Origin: JAPLSN01 sp964482955
GTDB taxonomy: Bacteria; Spirochaetota; Spirochaetia; Treponematales; UBA12059
Direction of reading: 5' to 3'
NCBI GenBank assembly: GCA_964482955.1
Contig: CAYZZW010000007.1
Span: 1-64,000 of the forward strand
DNA: 64,000 nt
The notes below the pieces were generated by a model. That model was not told where the DNA came from and made no database searches. It saw only the letters and a program-made list of their open reading frames with translations. Of the stretch, positions 35,768 to 44,120 are shown piece after piece; the first letter of the stretch is position 1, and every line of letters starts with the position of its first letter. The position numbers and the translations under genes are program-made.

Positions 35768-36901
35768 ATGAAGGGACTCGTCGCTTATATCAGCACCGGG
35801 CACGGATTCAAGTCGCCGGCCGAGGCGGTCGCGAAGGAGCTGACCGCGCGCGGTCACGACGTCGCGTGCCTCGACTTCCTCAAGGAAGCGGGCGTGCTCG
35901 GGTGGCACAACCTGCTCACGAAGTCGTGGACGACGATGCTCGGGAAGCCGCTTCTCTTCAAGCTCGTCTTTCCGCTCATGAACGGCGTCCTCTCCCTGCC
36001 CCTCAAGAAGGCCATCGAGCTCATGGCGCGGAAGAAGGTGCTGGCCTATCTCGATCGCGAAAAGCCGGACTTCGTGTTCTCCACCCACTTCGGCACGACG
36101 GCCGTGTTCAACGGCGCCGTGCGGTCCTGGGAGCGCAAGACCGGACGCAGGCTGCCGTTTTTCGCCTACAACTCGGACGTGATCCTGTCCCACGTCGCGT
36201 ACATCGCCAAGCGCGTCACGCGCTACTTCGTCGCCACGGAGCGCTGCCGCGACGAAATGGTCGCCCACGGCCAGGCGCCCGAATCGGTCGTCGTCGCGCC
36301 GTTCCCGATCGATCCCAAGTACTCGAAGAAATTCGGGAGCGTACGCGACGAACGCGCGACCCTCGGGCTCAAGGACATGTTCACCGTCGTCATGTCGATG
36401 GGCGGCGAGGGCATCGGCGACTTCTCGTTCATCGAGCGCCTGGCCGCGTCCGGCGCGAAACTCCAACTCGTCGTCGTCTGCGGCCGCAACGAAGCGGCTC
36501 TCGCGCGGCTCGAGGCGATGAAGGCGGCGCGTCCGGATTTCGAGCTCGTGCCGCTCGGCTTCGTCACGAACATGCAGGATTACCTGTACGCCTGCGACGT
36601 CGCCGCGGGGAAGGCCGGGCTCAACACCATCTTCGAGTCCATCGCCATGAAAAAGCCGTTTCTCGCGCTCATGGCCATGGCCAACGAGACGATCGCCGCG
36701 CGCTTCCTATCGGACGAAGGTTATGGGATATGGGCCCGCAATGCCGCGGAAGCCGCCGAGTTCGTCGAGCGCGCCGCCAGCGACCCGGCCGTCCTGGCGC
36801 CGTACCGCGAGCGGCTCGAAAAGCCGCCCTGCGCCTTCGGCGCGGGCGGCATCGCCGACGCGATCGAGCGCGAAGCGCGCACCGGAGGATCGACGAAATG
36901 A
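35768..36901 (+). CDS. Glycosyltransferase, MGDG-synthase/GT28 type
   Basis: A 377-residue GT-B enzyme of the monogalactosyl-diacylglycerol synthase / processive diacylglycerol glucosyltransferase family. It starts with the donor-independent Rossmann half (STGHGFKSPAEAV, DFVFSTHFGTTAVF) and has the UDP-sugar half at the C-terminus (SMGGEGIGDF, CGRNEAAL, GFVTNMQDYLYACDV, AAGKAGLNTIFES). It would work at the inner face of the membrane making a glycolipid; spirochaetes characteristically contain glycosyl diacylglycerols. Start chosen from the promoter position. It overlaps the following kinase-like gene by four bases. Confidence 0.8.
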   Translation: MKGLVAYISTGHGFKSPAEAVAKELTARGHDVACLDFLKEAGVLGWHNLLTKSWTTMLGKPLLFKLVFPLMNGVLSLPLKKAIELMARKKVLAYLDREKPDFVFSTHFGTTAVFNGAVRSWERKTGRRLPFFAYNSDVILSHVAYIAKRVTRYFVATERCRDEMVAHGQAPESVVVAPFPIDPKYSKKFGSVRDERATLGLKDMFTVVMSMGGEGIGDFSFIERLAASGAKLQLVVVCGRNEAALARLEAMKAARPDFELVPLGFVTNMQDYLYACDVAAGKAGLNTIFESIAMKKPFLALMAMANETIAARFLSDEGYGIWARNAAEAAEFVERAASDPAVLAPYRERLEKPPCAFGAGGIADAIEREARTGGSTK

Positions 36902-38052
36902 ACCTGTTCGCCGCGCTCGTCAACAAGGTCATCGACATGTTCCGCCTGGGCGTGAACATCTCCACGCAAGTGACCGATTATTACCTCCTCAAGAAACTGC
37001 AGGACGCGGTCATCCACAACGACCGCGGCGCCAGCTTCACCGACCTCACGCGGAACAAGGGCTCCATCACGAAGCGCGCGCAGGGCAAGGGCGAATCGAA
37101 GCTGATCGACGAGATGGAATGGTACCTCGAGTACCGCGACACGCGCCTCGGGGCGCACTTTCCGGACATCCTCGAGCACTCGACCGCGCCCGGCAACGTG
37201 TTCTACCGGATGCGCTACTACAATTACCCGAACCTGCGCACCGTCATCATGAGCGACATGAACGCCTTCTTCTTCCTCAAGCTGCGCTGGAAGAAGATGC
37301 TCGGCCTCATGAAGGAGGAGTTTTTCGTCGAGCATAGATCGGCCGCGACGCCCGCCGACTTCGTCGAGAAGAACCACCTCCACAAGCTCTACGAGCGCGT
37401 GCGCGTGATGAAGGAAGACGCGCCCTTCCTCGCGCCGGTGGCCGACGCGAAGACGCTCACGGTCAACGGCCGGAAGATCCTCGGCTGGAAGGCGGTCGCG
37501 GACGCGATCAGCGAACGCCCCGACATCATCGCGCGCCTCACGCCGCCCCGCGTCTACGTTTCGCACGGCGACATGCACTGCAACAACATCCTCTGCGGCA
37601 TCGCCGCGGGGAACTACGTGCTCCTCGACTGCCGCGGCAAGGCGCCCGACGGCACGCGGTACTTCGATCCCGCGTACGACGTCGGGAAGCTCTTCCACGA
37701 CCTCAGGAGCCAGTACTCGCTCATCGAAAAGCACTACTTTTCCGTGTTCCTCCGCGAAGAGGCCGGCAAGCCGGTCATCGACTTCGAGTTCACGCAAAAA
37801 ACCTACCTGGAACGCTTCCTCCGCAACTACGAATACGTGCGTCCTTATATAGAAGAAAACTTCACTGGGTACGGAGAGCTCCTCTATCGCGCGGACTTCA
37901 CCGAGGCGATGCTCTACCTGACGATGGTCCCATTCCACCTGCGGTTCAAGGGCGAGGGCCTCGTCTGCTTCGTCACCGGGCTCCTCCGCCTCAACGAGTG
38001 GATCGAAACCCACCATCCCGACATCAAGGCCGCCATATTGGAGCGCGAATGA
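36898..38052 (+). CDS. APH-fold small-molecule kinase
   Basis: A 384-residue protein whose C-terminal half carries the aminoglycoside/choline-kinase-type catalytic motif SHGDMHCNN (about residues 222-230, HxDxxxxN) and the following LLDCRGKAPDG metal-binding aspartate, ending in a helical region with an EAMLYLT segment. The N-terminal half lacks a standard glycine-rich loop that I can point to, so it is a divergent member. The substrate is probably a sugar, choline or another head-group alcohol. Located between a lipid glycosyltransferase and a nucleotidyltransferase, the order suggests phosphorylation followed by NDP activation and transfer, comparable to AmgK-MurU or LicA-LicC pairs; that is inference. 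Confidence 0.7.
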   Translation: MNLFAALVNKVIDMFRLGVNISTQVTDYYLLKKLQDAVIHNDRGASFTDLTRNKGSITKRAQGKGESKLIDEMEWYLEYRDTRLGAHFPDILEHSTAPGNVFYRMRYYNYPNLRTVIMSDMNAFFFLKLRWKKMLGLMKEEFFVEHRSAATPADFVEKNHLHKLYERVRVMKEDAPFLAPVADAKTLTVNGRKILGWKAVADAISERPDIIARLTPPRVYVSHGDMHCNNILCGIAAGNYVLLDCRGKAPDGTRYFDPAYDVGKLFHDLRSQYSLIEKHYFSVFLREEAGKPVIDFEFTQKTYLERFLRNYEYVRPYIEENFTGYGELLYRADFTEAMLYLTMVPFHLRFKGEGLVCFVTGLLRLNEWIETHHPDIKAAILERE

Positions 38053-38786
38053 AAGCCGTCATACTCGCCGCGGGCAAGGGTACGCGCCTCAAGCCCTATT
38101 CCGAGATCCTCCCGAAGCCCCTCATGCCGATCGAGCTCGACGCGAACGGCGGCTTCCGCACCATCATCGAGCGGCTCGTCGCGCAGATCGTCGCGGCCGG
38201 CGTGACGGAGATCGTCGTGGCCGTCAACTACAAGGCCGCCATGATCATGGAAGCCCTCGGCGACGGCGAGTCCCTGGGCGCGAAGATCTCCTACGTGCAC
38301 CAGTCGAAGCTGGACGGCAACGCCGGCGCCTTCTACCGCGCCGCGCACCTCGTGAAGGGCGACGACGTCATCGTCACCGACTCCGACAACCTCATCTCCG
38401 ACGACGCGGTGTTTCGCAAGATGCGCGAGCGCCACGAGCGCGAAAAGGCCGCCGTCACGGTGGGCGTGTGTCGCGTGACCGACGTCCGCAAGTTCGCCAT
38501 CGTCAAGACCGACGCCGCCGGGAAGCCCGTCGACATCTTCGAAAAGCCCGAATCGGCGGACGGGTGGGGCAACCTGGCCAAGTCCGGCCTCATGATCCTC
38601 TCCGCGGAGACGGCCGCGCTCGATCCGTCGGTCTCGGTCGCCCCGAACGGCGAGTTCACGACGACGCAGATCATCAAGCACTGCATCGACGCGGGCAGGA
38701 AGGTGTCGCTCCACGACATCGAGGGCGGCTTCAAGGACATCGGCACCTGGGCGGAATACGTGCCGGTGTTCAAGTCGAAGCTGTAG
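38049..38786 (+). CDS. Sugar-phosphate nucleotidyltransferase
   Basis: A 245-residue Rossmann enzyme with the signature AVILAAGKGTRLKPYSEILPKP at the N-terminus (G-x-G-T-R nucleotide loop), VTDSDN for metal binding (about residues 117-122), EKPE and GGFKDIGTW near the end. It lacks the C-terminal beta-helix of GlmU. The family includes mannose-1-phosphate guanylyltransferase, glucose-1-phosphate thymidylyl-/uridylyltransferase, MurU and LicC; substrate and nucleotide are not decided. ATG 38049 overlaps the kinase gene by four bases, so the three proteins are probably made together. Confidence 0.85.
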   Translation: MKAVILAAGKGTRLKPYSEILPKPLMPIELDANGGFRTIIERLVAQIVAAGVTEIVVAVNYKAAMIMEALGDGESLGAKISYVHQSKLDGNAGAFYRAAHLVKGDDVIVTDSDNLISDDAVFRKMRERHEREKAAVTVGVCRVTDVRKFAIVKTDAAGKPVDIFEKPESADGWGNLAKSGLMILSAETAALDPSVSVAPNGEFTTTQIIKHCIDAGRKVSLHDIEGGFKDIGTWAEYVPVFKSKL

Positions 38787-38810
38787 ACCGAGAACATAAA
38801 GAGAATCTTT

Positions 38811-38872
38811 ACCACGAAGGGCACGAAGGTTCAGCCACGAAGTACACGAAGGAAACGAAGGCAACGAAAGTA
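38811..38872. repeat. CACGAAGG-type repeat array, copy at 38.8 kb
   Basis: Repeats of CCACGAAG/CACGAAGG separated by a few bases between the nucleotidyltransferase and caspase-like genes. The same unit appears at 41312-41360, 43424-43572, 54768-54835, 57008-57052 and 59829-59955. Confidence 0.85.
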
Positions 38873-38895
38873 GAGAAGAGAAAAAGGGAAGAAGG

Positions 38896-40623
38896 ATGTG
38901 TGGGAATATGGAAATTAAACGTACCTTCTTCCTGATCGCGATTTCGTTAACGCTGGCCGCGTCGCTCGCAGCGCAGTCTTCCGGCCTCACGCTCCGGTCG
39001 AAGGACGGGAGCGCCATCGGGAACTTCTCGGGGTCCTACGCGCTCGTGATCGGGGAGTCGGAATACCGCGCCGGCTGGGCGCGGCTGCCCGGCGCGAAAC
39101 AAGACGCGCGCGCCGTCGCGAAGCTGCTCGAGGAATCGGGTTTCCTGGTGACCGTCCGGGAGGACCTCGATTTCGCCGCGCTCAAGGCCGCCTTCGAGGA
39201 CTTCATCGACCGCTACGGCCTCGACGAAGGCAACCGCCTCCTCTTCTACTACGCCGGGCACGGCCACACCCTCAAGTTGGCCGGCGGACGCGACATGGGC
39301 TACATCGTGCCTGTCGACGCGCCTTCGCCCGGCAAGGACGAGCTCGGCTTCAAGCGCCTCGCGCTGCCCATGCAGCAGTTCGACACCTGGGCGCGCCGCA
39401 TCGAGAGCCGCCACGCCCTCTTCGTGTTCGACTCGTGCTTTTCCGGCTCCGTCTTCAACCTGACGCGCGCGGCCGCGACGTCCGCGTTCATCACCGACAA
39501 GACCCTGAAGCCGGTGCGCCAGTTCGTCACCTCCGGCTCCGCCGACGAGGTCGTTTCCGACAACTCCGTGTTCCGCGCGCAATTCGCGGCGGCGCTGTCT
39601 GGCGAAGGCGACCGCAACGGCGACGGATACGTGACCGGCGTCGAACTCGGCGAGTATCTCCGCGAAACCGTGATGAAATACACGCGCTCCGCCCAGCACC
39701 CGCAGTTCGGCACCATCAACGATCCGGCCCTCGACAAGGGCGACTTCGTGTTCGAGGCGAAGCTCCGTCCCGACGCCGCCGCGGCCGCCGCCGAACGCCC
39801 CGCGGAAACGCGGCCATACAAGCCGACTCCCGGCTTCGTGCGGATACCGGGCGGCACCTTCCGCATGGGCAGCCCCGCGGTCGAAGCCAACCGCAAGGAC
39901 GACGAGGTTCAGCACGACGTGACGCTGCGCGCCTTTTCGATGGGCCCGCGCGAGGTCACGCAAGCCGAATGGAAGGCGGTCATGGGAACGAACCCGAGCT
40001 TCTTCAAGGGCGACGACCTGCCCGTCGAGAACGTGAGCTGGTACGACGTCCTCGTCTACTGCAACCGGCGCTCGCTCGCGGAAGGCATCGCGCCGGCGTA
40101 CCGCGTCGGCGGCAGCGCCGACCCCGACGACTGGGGTCTGGTCCCGTCCGAACCGGACGGGCGCTGGGACGAGGTCGCCTGCGACTTTTCCTCGGACGGC
40201 TATCGCCTGCCCACCGAAGCCGAGTGGGAGTACGCGTGCCGCTCAGGCACGGCGACTCCGTTCTCGTTCGGGACGGCGCTGAGTACCGCCGACGCGAACT
40301 ACGACGGCAAGCATCCCTACGCCGGGGCGCCCGCCGGCGAGCGGCGCGAGCGCACGCTGCCCGCGGGTTCCTTCAAGCCGAACGCCTTCGGGCTTTTCGA
40401 CATGCACGGCAACGTGTACGAGTGGGTGTGGGACTGGTACGGCCCGTACGACCAAAGTCCGGCTACCGACCCGACCGGCCCGAAGGCGGGCGAGGGCCGC
40501 GTCCACCGCGGCGGCAGCTGGGGCAGCTACGGCCTCTACCTCCGCTCCGCCGCCCGCAAGGGCTGGGCCCCCCACAACCGCAACGCGAACCTCGGCTTCC
40601 ACGTCGTGCGTTCGGCGCCGTGA
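38896..40623 (+). CDS. Secreted caspase-like (C14) protease with FGE-like C-terminal domain
   Basis: A 575-residue exported protein. A signal peptide (TFFLIAISLTLAASLAAQ, about 9-26) is followed by a caspase/metacaspase p20-like domain with the catalytic pair His122 (FYYAGHGH) and Cys181 (FDSCFSGS). From about residue 307 comes a formylglycine-generating-enzyme-like fold (FVRIPGGTFRMGS, EWEYACRSGT, HGNVYEWVWDWY, HRGGSW). The terminal signature ends GFHVV rather than GFRC, so the copper-binding cysteines needed for true FGE activity appear missing and the domain is probably a binding module. Start: ATG 38896 with AGGGAAGAAGG upstream; ATG 38908 (MEIKRTFF) is the alternative. A regulatory or immunity role is possible, but no partner is visible next to it. 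Confidence 0.85.
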   Translation: MCGNMEIKRTFFLIAISLTLAASLAAQSSGLTLRSKDGSAIGNFSGSYALVIGESEYRAGWARLPGAKQDARAVAKLLEESGFLVTVREDLDFAALKAAFEDFIDRYGLDEGNRLLFYYAGHGHTLKLAGGRDMGYIVPVDAPSPGKDELGFKRLALPMQQFDTWARRIESRHALFVFDSCFSGSVFNLTRAAATSAFITDKTLKPVRQFVTSGSADEVVSDNSVFRAQFAAALSGEGDRNGDGYVTGVELGEYLRETVMKYTRSAQHPQFGTINDPALDKGDFVFEAKLRPDAAAAAAERPAETRPYKPTPGFVRIPGGTFRMGSPAVEANRKDDEVQHDVTLRAFSMGPREVTQAEWKAVMGTNPSFFKGDDLPVENVSWYDVLVYCNRRSLAEGIAPAYRVGGSADPDDWGLVPSEPDGRWDEVACDFSSDGYRLPTEAEWEYACRSGTATPFSFGTALSTADANYDGKHPYAGAPAGERRERTLPAGSFKPNAFGLFDMHGNVYEWVWDWYGPYDQSPATDPTGPKAGEGRVHRGGSWGSYGLYLRSAARKGWAPHNRNANLGFHVVRSAP

Positions 40624-40625
40624 TC

Positions 40626-40670
40626 GCCCGGGGGAAGCAACCTTTCGCGGAAAGGTTTCCTCCCCCGGGC
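40626..40670 (+). terminator. Long GC-rich hairpin after the caspase-like gene
   Basis: Near-perfect stem of about 20 bases on each arm (40626-40645 with 40651-40670, one small internal loop) two bases after the stop codon. The T-run is poor (CCCCGCTTTC), so termination is likely but not certain. Confidence 0.6.
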
Positions 40671-40694
40671 CCCCGCTTTCCAAAGGCATTTCGC

Positions 40695-40723
40695 TTGTCG
40701 GCGCGTTCCGGACGCATTATCTT
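40695..40723 (+). promoter_or_regulatory. Predicted ferritin promoter
   Basis: TTGTCG (40695-40700), 17-bp spacer, TATCTT (40718-40723); ATG of the ferritin gene 33 bases later with a GGAGG site. No clear Fur box was recognised. Confidence 0.4.
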
Positions 40724-40756
40724 CGACTACAGTCAGCCAACGTCGGAGGTATCAAC

Positions 40757-41299
40757 ATGCTGTCGAAGAAAGTCGTGGACCGGATCAATCTCCAGATCGA
40801 ACGGGAAATCTATTCCGCCTACCTGTACATGGCCATGTCGGCCGCCATGACCGAGACCGGTTACACGGGCGTCGCCAAGTGGCTCATGACGCAGTATCAC
40901 GAAGAGATGTTCCACGCGATGAAGTTCTTCCTGTACCTGCAGGACCAGGGAGCCGCGCCCGTGGTGCCGAAGATCGACATGCCGCAGGTGAAGGCCCGCA
41001 CGATCAAGGGCATCTTCGAGGCGACCCTCGAGCACGAGCGGTTCGTCACCTCGTCCATCCGCGAGCTCCTCGAGCTGGCCATAGCCGAAAAGGACTACGC
41101 CACGGAGAACCTCCTCCGCTGGTACGTGAACGAGCAGGTGGAGGAGGAGAAGAACGCGTCGGAGATCCTCCAGAACATCGAGATCATGGGCGAGGAAAAA
41201 CAGGCGCTCTGGCAGCTCAACACGCAGCTCGGCGTCCGAGCCCCGACCATCCCCCTCGATTTCACCAACCCCGCCGCCTTCGTCGCGGCCGCCCCGTAA
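40757..41299 (+). CDS. ftnA: Bacterial non-haem ferritin
   Basis: A 180-residue four-helix-bundle iron-storage protein. Ferroxidase residues are recognisable: Glu in QIEREIYSAYLYM, Glu and His in YHEEMFHAMKF, Glu in TLEHERFV, and Gln/Glu in NEQVEEEKNA. Length and the N-terminal MLSKKVVDRINLQ fit the FtnA family. Stores iron and limits Fenton chemistry in the cytoplasm. ATG 40757 has a CGGAGGT site. It is monocistronic and followed by the CACGAAGG-type repeat region. Confidence 0.96.
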   Translation: MLSKKVVDRINLQIEREIYSAYLYMAMSAAMTETGYTGVAKWLMTQYHEEMFHAMKFFLYLQDQGAAPVVPKIDMPQVKARTIKGIFEATLEHERFVTSSIRELLELAIAEKDYATENLLRWYVNEQVEEEKNASEILQNIEIMGEEKQALWQLNTQLGVRAPTIPLDFTNPAAFVAAAP

Positions 41300-41616
41300 G
41301 CGTTCGAACTTTTACCACGAAGATCACGAAGGAAGCACGAAGGGCACGAAGGAAGAGAAGGTAACGAAGAGGAAGAGGATAACGAGATCGACCGAAGGAT
41401 CTTCTGAATAGATCTTTCCCGCTTTCTCTTTCAACCCTTTCCCTCTTCCTTCGTGCCCTGACGCTCGAATACTCGCTAAGCTTCGCTCGTGGCAGCAACT
41501 TCGTGTCCTAACGCTCGAGTACTCGCTAAGCTTTGCTCGTGGTGAATCTTCCTAGCGGCGGTCAGCCGGACGGATCGATATTGACCTTGGGGGCGGGGGC
41601 GGCCTAGTATCCGGGC
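41300..41616. repeat. Intergenic repeat region between ferritin and alaS
   Basis: Contains CACGAAGG repeats on the plus strand (41312-41360) and the complementary CTTCGTG strand form (41440-41545), so the region can form a long hairpin. Two short inserts carrying the reverse complement of GCGAGTATTCG/GCGAGTACTCG (about 41460-41487 and 41510-41540) interrupt it. No gene is seen. Confidence 0.8.
41581..41610 (+). promoter_or_regulatory. Predicted alaS promoter
   Basis: TTGACC (41581-41586), 18-bp spacer, TAGTAT (41605-41610), then six bases and the ATG. The transcript would be leaderless. Confidence 0.55.
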
Positions 41617-43407
41617 ATGATCACGATCAACGAGCTCAGGCGCAAATTCATCGAGTTCTTCAAGACGAAGGACCACGCCGAGATTTCCGGCAAGTCGCTC
41701 ATCCCCGAGAACGACCCCACGGTCCTGTTCACGACGGCGGGCATGCACCCGCTCGTGCCCTACCTGCTCGGAGAGCCCCACCCGGCGGGCAAGCGCCTCG
41801 TGGACTACCAGAAGTGCGTCCGCACCGGCGACATCGACGAGGTCGGCGACGCCGCCCACCTCACCTGCTTCGAGATGCTCGGCAACTGGTCGCTCGGCGA
41901 CTACTTCAAGAAAGAATCCATCGCGTGGAGCTGGGAGTTCCTCACCGACCCGAAGTGGCTCGGCATCGATCCGCGCATGATCTCGGTGACCGTGTTCGCG
42001 GGCGACGAGAACGCCCCGCGCGACGAGGAGTCGGCGGCGGCGTGGAAGGCGCTCGGCGTGCCCGAAGAGCGCATCGCGTACCTGCCCGCGGGCGACAACT
42101 GGTGGGCGGCCGGTCCGGCCGGCCCCTGCGGTCCCGACACGGAGATTTTCTACTGGGTCGGCGACGGCCTGCCGCCGGCCGGTTCGAACAAGGGCACCGA
42201 CTCGAAGAACTGGATGGAGATCTGGAACAACGTCTTCATGCAGTTCAACCGCATCGACGAAAAGACCCTCGTCAAGCTGCCGGCCCAGAACGTCGACACG
42301 GGCATGGGCCTCGAGCGCACGGTCACGGTGCTGCAGGGCAAGAAGAGCGTCTACCAGACCGAGGCGTTCGGGCCCATCATCGCGGCCATCGAGGACGTCT
42401 CGGGCGCCCGCTACGGCGCCGACGAGGAACGCGACCACTCCATCCGCATCATCGCGGACCACGTCCGCTCGGCCACCTTCATCATCGGCGACCAGAAGGG
42501 GGTGCTGCCCTCCAACGTGGGCGCCGGCTACGTCCTCCGCCGCCTCATCCGCCGCGCCGTCCGGCACGGCCGCAAGCTCGGCGTCGAAGGCTGCTTCCTG
42601 TCGAAGCCGGCCGCCGTCGTCGTCGAGAACCTCAAGGTCGCGTACCCCGAACTCGGCGACAACCGCGCGAAGATCCTCGAGGCGCTCGAGACCGAGGAGA
42701 AGAAGTTCCTGGAAACCCTCGAAAAGGGCGAGCGCGAATTCGAGAAGATGCTCCCGAACCTGCTCAAGAACCCGCAGAAGGTGATGTCCGGACGGCTCGC
42801 GTTCAAACTCTACGACACCTACGGCTTCCCCATCGAGCTCACGCTCGAGCTGGCGGCCGAGAACGGCATGACCGTGAACCGCGAGGAGTTCGACGAAGCC
42901 TTCAAGAAGCACCAGGAGCTGTCCCGCGCGGGCAGCGAGCAGACCTTCAAGGGGGGCCTGGCAGAGCAGTCGGAGATCACGACGAAGTACCACACCGCGA
43001 CGCACCTCCTGCAGGCCGCGCTCAAGCGCGTGCTCGGGCCGCACGTCGCGCAGAAGGGCTCGAACATCACGGCCGAGCGCCTGCGCTTCGACTTCGCGCA
43101 CGACGCTCCCATGACGCCGGAGCAGGTGAGGGAAGTCGAGCGCCTCGTCAACGAGCAGATCGGCCGCGACCTGCCCGTCACGATGGAGATCATGGAGCTC
43201 GACGCCGCGAAGGCTTCCGGCGCCACGGCGCTCTTCGGCGAGAAGTACGAGTCGAAGGTGAAGGTCTACACGATCGGGGATTTCTCGAAGGAAGTCTGCG
43301 GCGGCCCGCATGTCGAGCGCACCGGCACGATGGGGAAATTCGTCATCCAGAAGGAACAGAGTTCCTCGGCCGGCGTCCGCCGCATCAGGGCCGTCCTGGA
43401 AGGCTGA
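41617..43407 (+). CDS. alaS: Alanyl-tRNA synthetase, short form
   Basis: Charges tRNA-Ala. The 596-residue protein has the class II catalytic core (FTTAGMHPLVPYL, EMLGNWSLGDYF, the TEIFY motif, GMGLERTVTVLQG), the tRNA-recognition helices, and the editing domain with zinc-type motifs HTATHLL (HxxxH) and CGGPHV (CxxxH). The C-Ala oligomerisation domain of ordinary ~870-residue AlaRS is absent; the stop comes right after the editing domain (RRIRAVLEG). Short AlaRS of this size is known from Borrelia and Treponema, which is one reason for the spirochaete assignment. ATG 41617 begins the conserved sequence. Confidence 0.96.
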   Translation: MITINELRRKFIEFFKTKDHAEISGKSLIPENDPTVLFTTAGMHPLVPYLLGEPHPAGKRLVDYQKCVRTGDIDEVGDAAHLTCFEMLGNWSLGDYFKKESIAWSWEFLTDPKWLGIDPRMISVTVFAGDENAPRDEESAAAWKALGVPEERIAYLPAGDNWWAAGPAGPCGPDTEIFYWVGDGLPPAGSNKGTDSKNWMEIWNNVFMQFNRIDEKTLVKLPAQNVDTGMGLERTVTVLQGKKSVYQTEAFGPIIAAIEDVSGARYGADEERDHSIRIIADHVRSATFIIGDQKGVLPSNVGAGYVLRRLIRRAVRHGRKLGVEGCFLSKPAAVVVENLKVAYPELGDNRAKILEALETEEKKFLETLEKGEREFEKMLPNLLKNPQKVMSGRLAFKLYDTYGFPIELTLELAAENGMTVNREEFDEAFKKHQELSRAGSEQTFKGGLAEQSEITTKYHTATHLLQAALKRVLGPHVAQKGSNITAERLRFDFAHDAPMTPEQVREVERLVNEQIGRDLPVTMEIMELDAAKASGATALFGEKYESKVKVYTIGDFSKEVCGGPHVERTGTMGKFVIQKEQSSSAGVRRIRAVLEG

Positions 43408-43423
43408 CGCAGAGAGAAGAGAC

Positions 43424-43572
43424 TACCACGAGCGAAGCTTAGCGAGTACTCGAGCGTTAGGGCACGAAGATCTTGCCACGAAGGGCACGAAGGAAGAGAA
43501 AAATTGGATTAATCCCAATAATTTCTTCCTTCGTGCCCTTCGTGGTCGAAACTTCGTGTCCTTCGTGGTAAA
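43424..43572. repeat. CACGAAGG inverted-repeat array between alaS and tRNA-Leu
   Basis: The left arm has CCACGAAGGGCACGAAGG on the plus strand, the right arm its complement, with an apex around TTGGATTAATCC; the array at 59829 has a very similar apex (TTGGTTTAATCC). The left arm is interrupted at 43429-43461 by an insert containing GCGAAGCTTAGCGAGTACTC. It may act as a bidirectional terminator. Confidence 0.8.
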
Positions 43573-43585
43573 AATCAGAAAAGGT

Positions 43586-43671
43586 TGCCGGGGACGGGGG
43601 TCGAACCCGCACGGCTCTTTCGAACCAACGGATTTTAAGTCCGTGGCGTCTGCCAATTCCGCCACCCCGGC
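43586..43671 (-). tRNA. tRNA-Leu (anticodon UAA)
   Basis: 86-nt cloverleaf on the minus strand: acceptor arms GCCGGGG (5', ending at 43671) and CCCCGGC, D-loop AATTGGCAGAC, anticodon stem ACGGA/TCCGT with loop CTTAAAA giving anticodon UAA, long variable arm (TGGTTCGAAAGAGCC), T-arm GCGGGTTCGACCCCCG and discriminator A. CCA is not encoded. Reads UUA, and probably UUG, codons. Confidence 0.95.
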
Positions 43672-43680
43672 GTACGCTCG

Positions 43681-44120
43681 AATTTTTCACGCTCCGCCGA
43701 AATACATTACGATCTTTGATCCGAACGTCTCACGGCGGAGCCCGCAAACTCGGGTCGATCGCGTTGTCGCTTCCTCGGCTCGGTACTCATGGGCAGGGAG
43801 CCCACTCCGTTCCTCGCCTTCGTCGTTCCTAGCGCTCGGCCCGATTTTGCTGTGAAAAATCCGAGCGGCCCGAATTTTTCACGCTCCGCCGAAATACATT
43901 ACGATCTTTGATCCGAACGTCTCACGGCGGAGCCCGCAAACTCGGGTCGATCGCGTTGTCGCTTCCTCGGCTCGGTACTCATGGGCAGGGAGCCCACTCC
44001 GTTCCTCGCCTTCGTCGTTCCTAGCGCTCGGCCCGATTTTGCTGTGAAAAATCCGAGCGGCCCGAATTTTTCACGCTCCGCCGAACTTCACTCCGATCTT
44101 TGATCCGAACGTCTTACGGC
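43681..44120. repeat. 192-bp tandem repeat, two full copies plus a partial third
   Basis: Identical units start at 43681 and 43873; a third, diverging copy begins at 44065 and is lost by about 44120. Each unit contains GTGAAAAAT and ATTTTTCAC arms around CCGAGCGGCCCG at its junction, and CTCCGCCG/CGGCGGAG arms near its start. No CRISPR-like spacer arrangement. No gene is seen between the tRNA and 44271. Confidence 0.9.

Noticed and set aside
35744..35770. ATG 35744 as the glycosyltransferase start
   Set aside because: It lies between the predicted -35 and -10 boxes and adds eight unconserved residues; ATG 35768 fits the promoter and the family.
39817..40620. Active formylglycine-generating enzyme in the caspase-like protein
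   Set aside because: The terminal GFRC-type cysteine signature is replaced by GFHVV, so catalysis is unlikely.
43681..44120. The 192-bp tandem repeat as CRISPR or rRNA spacer
   Set aside because: The units are identical without variable spacers and there is no rRNA gene nearby.
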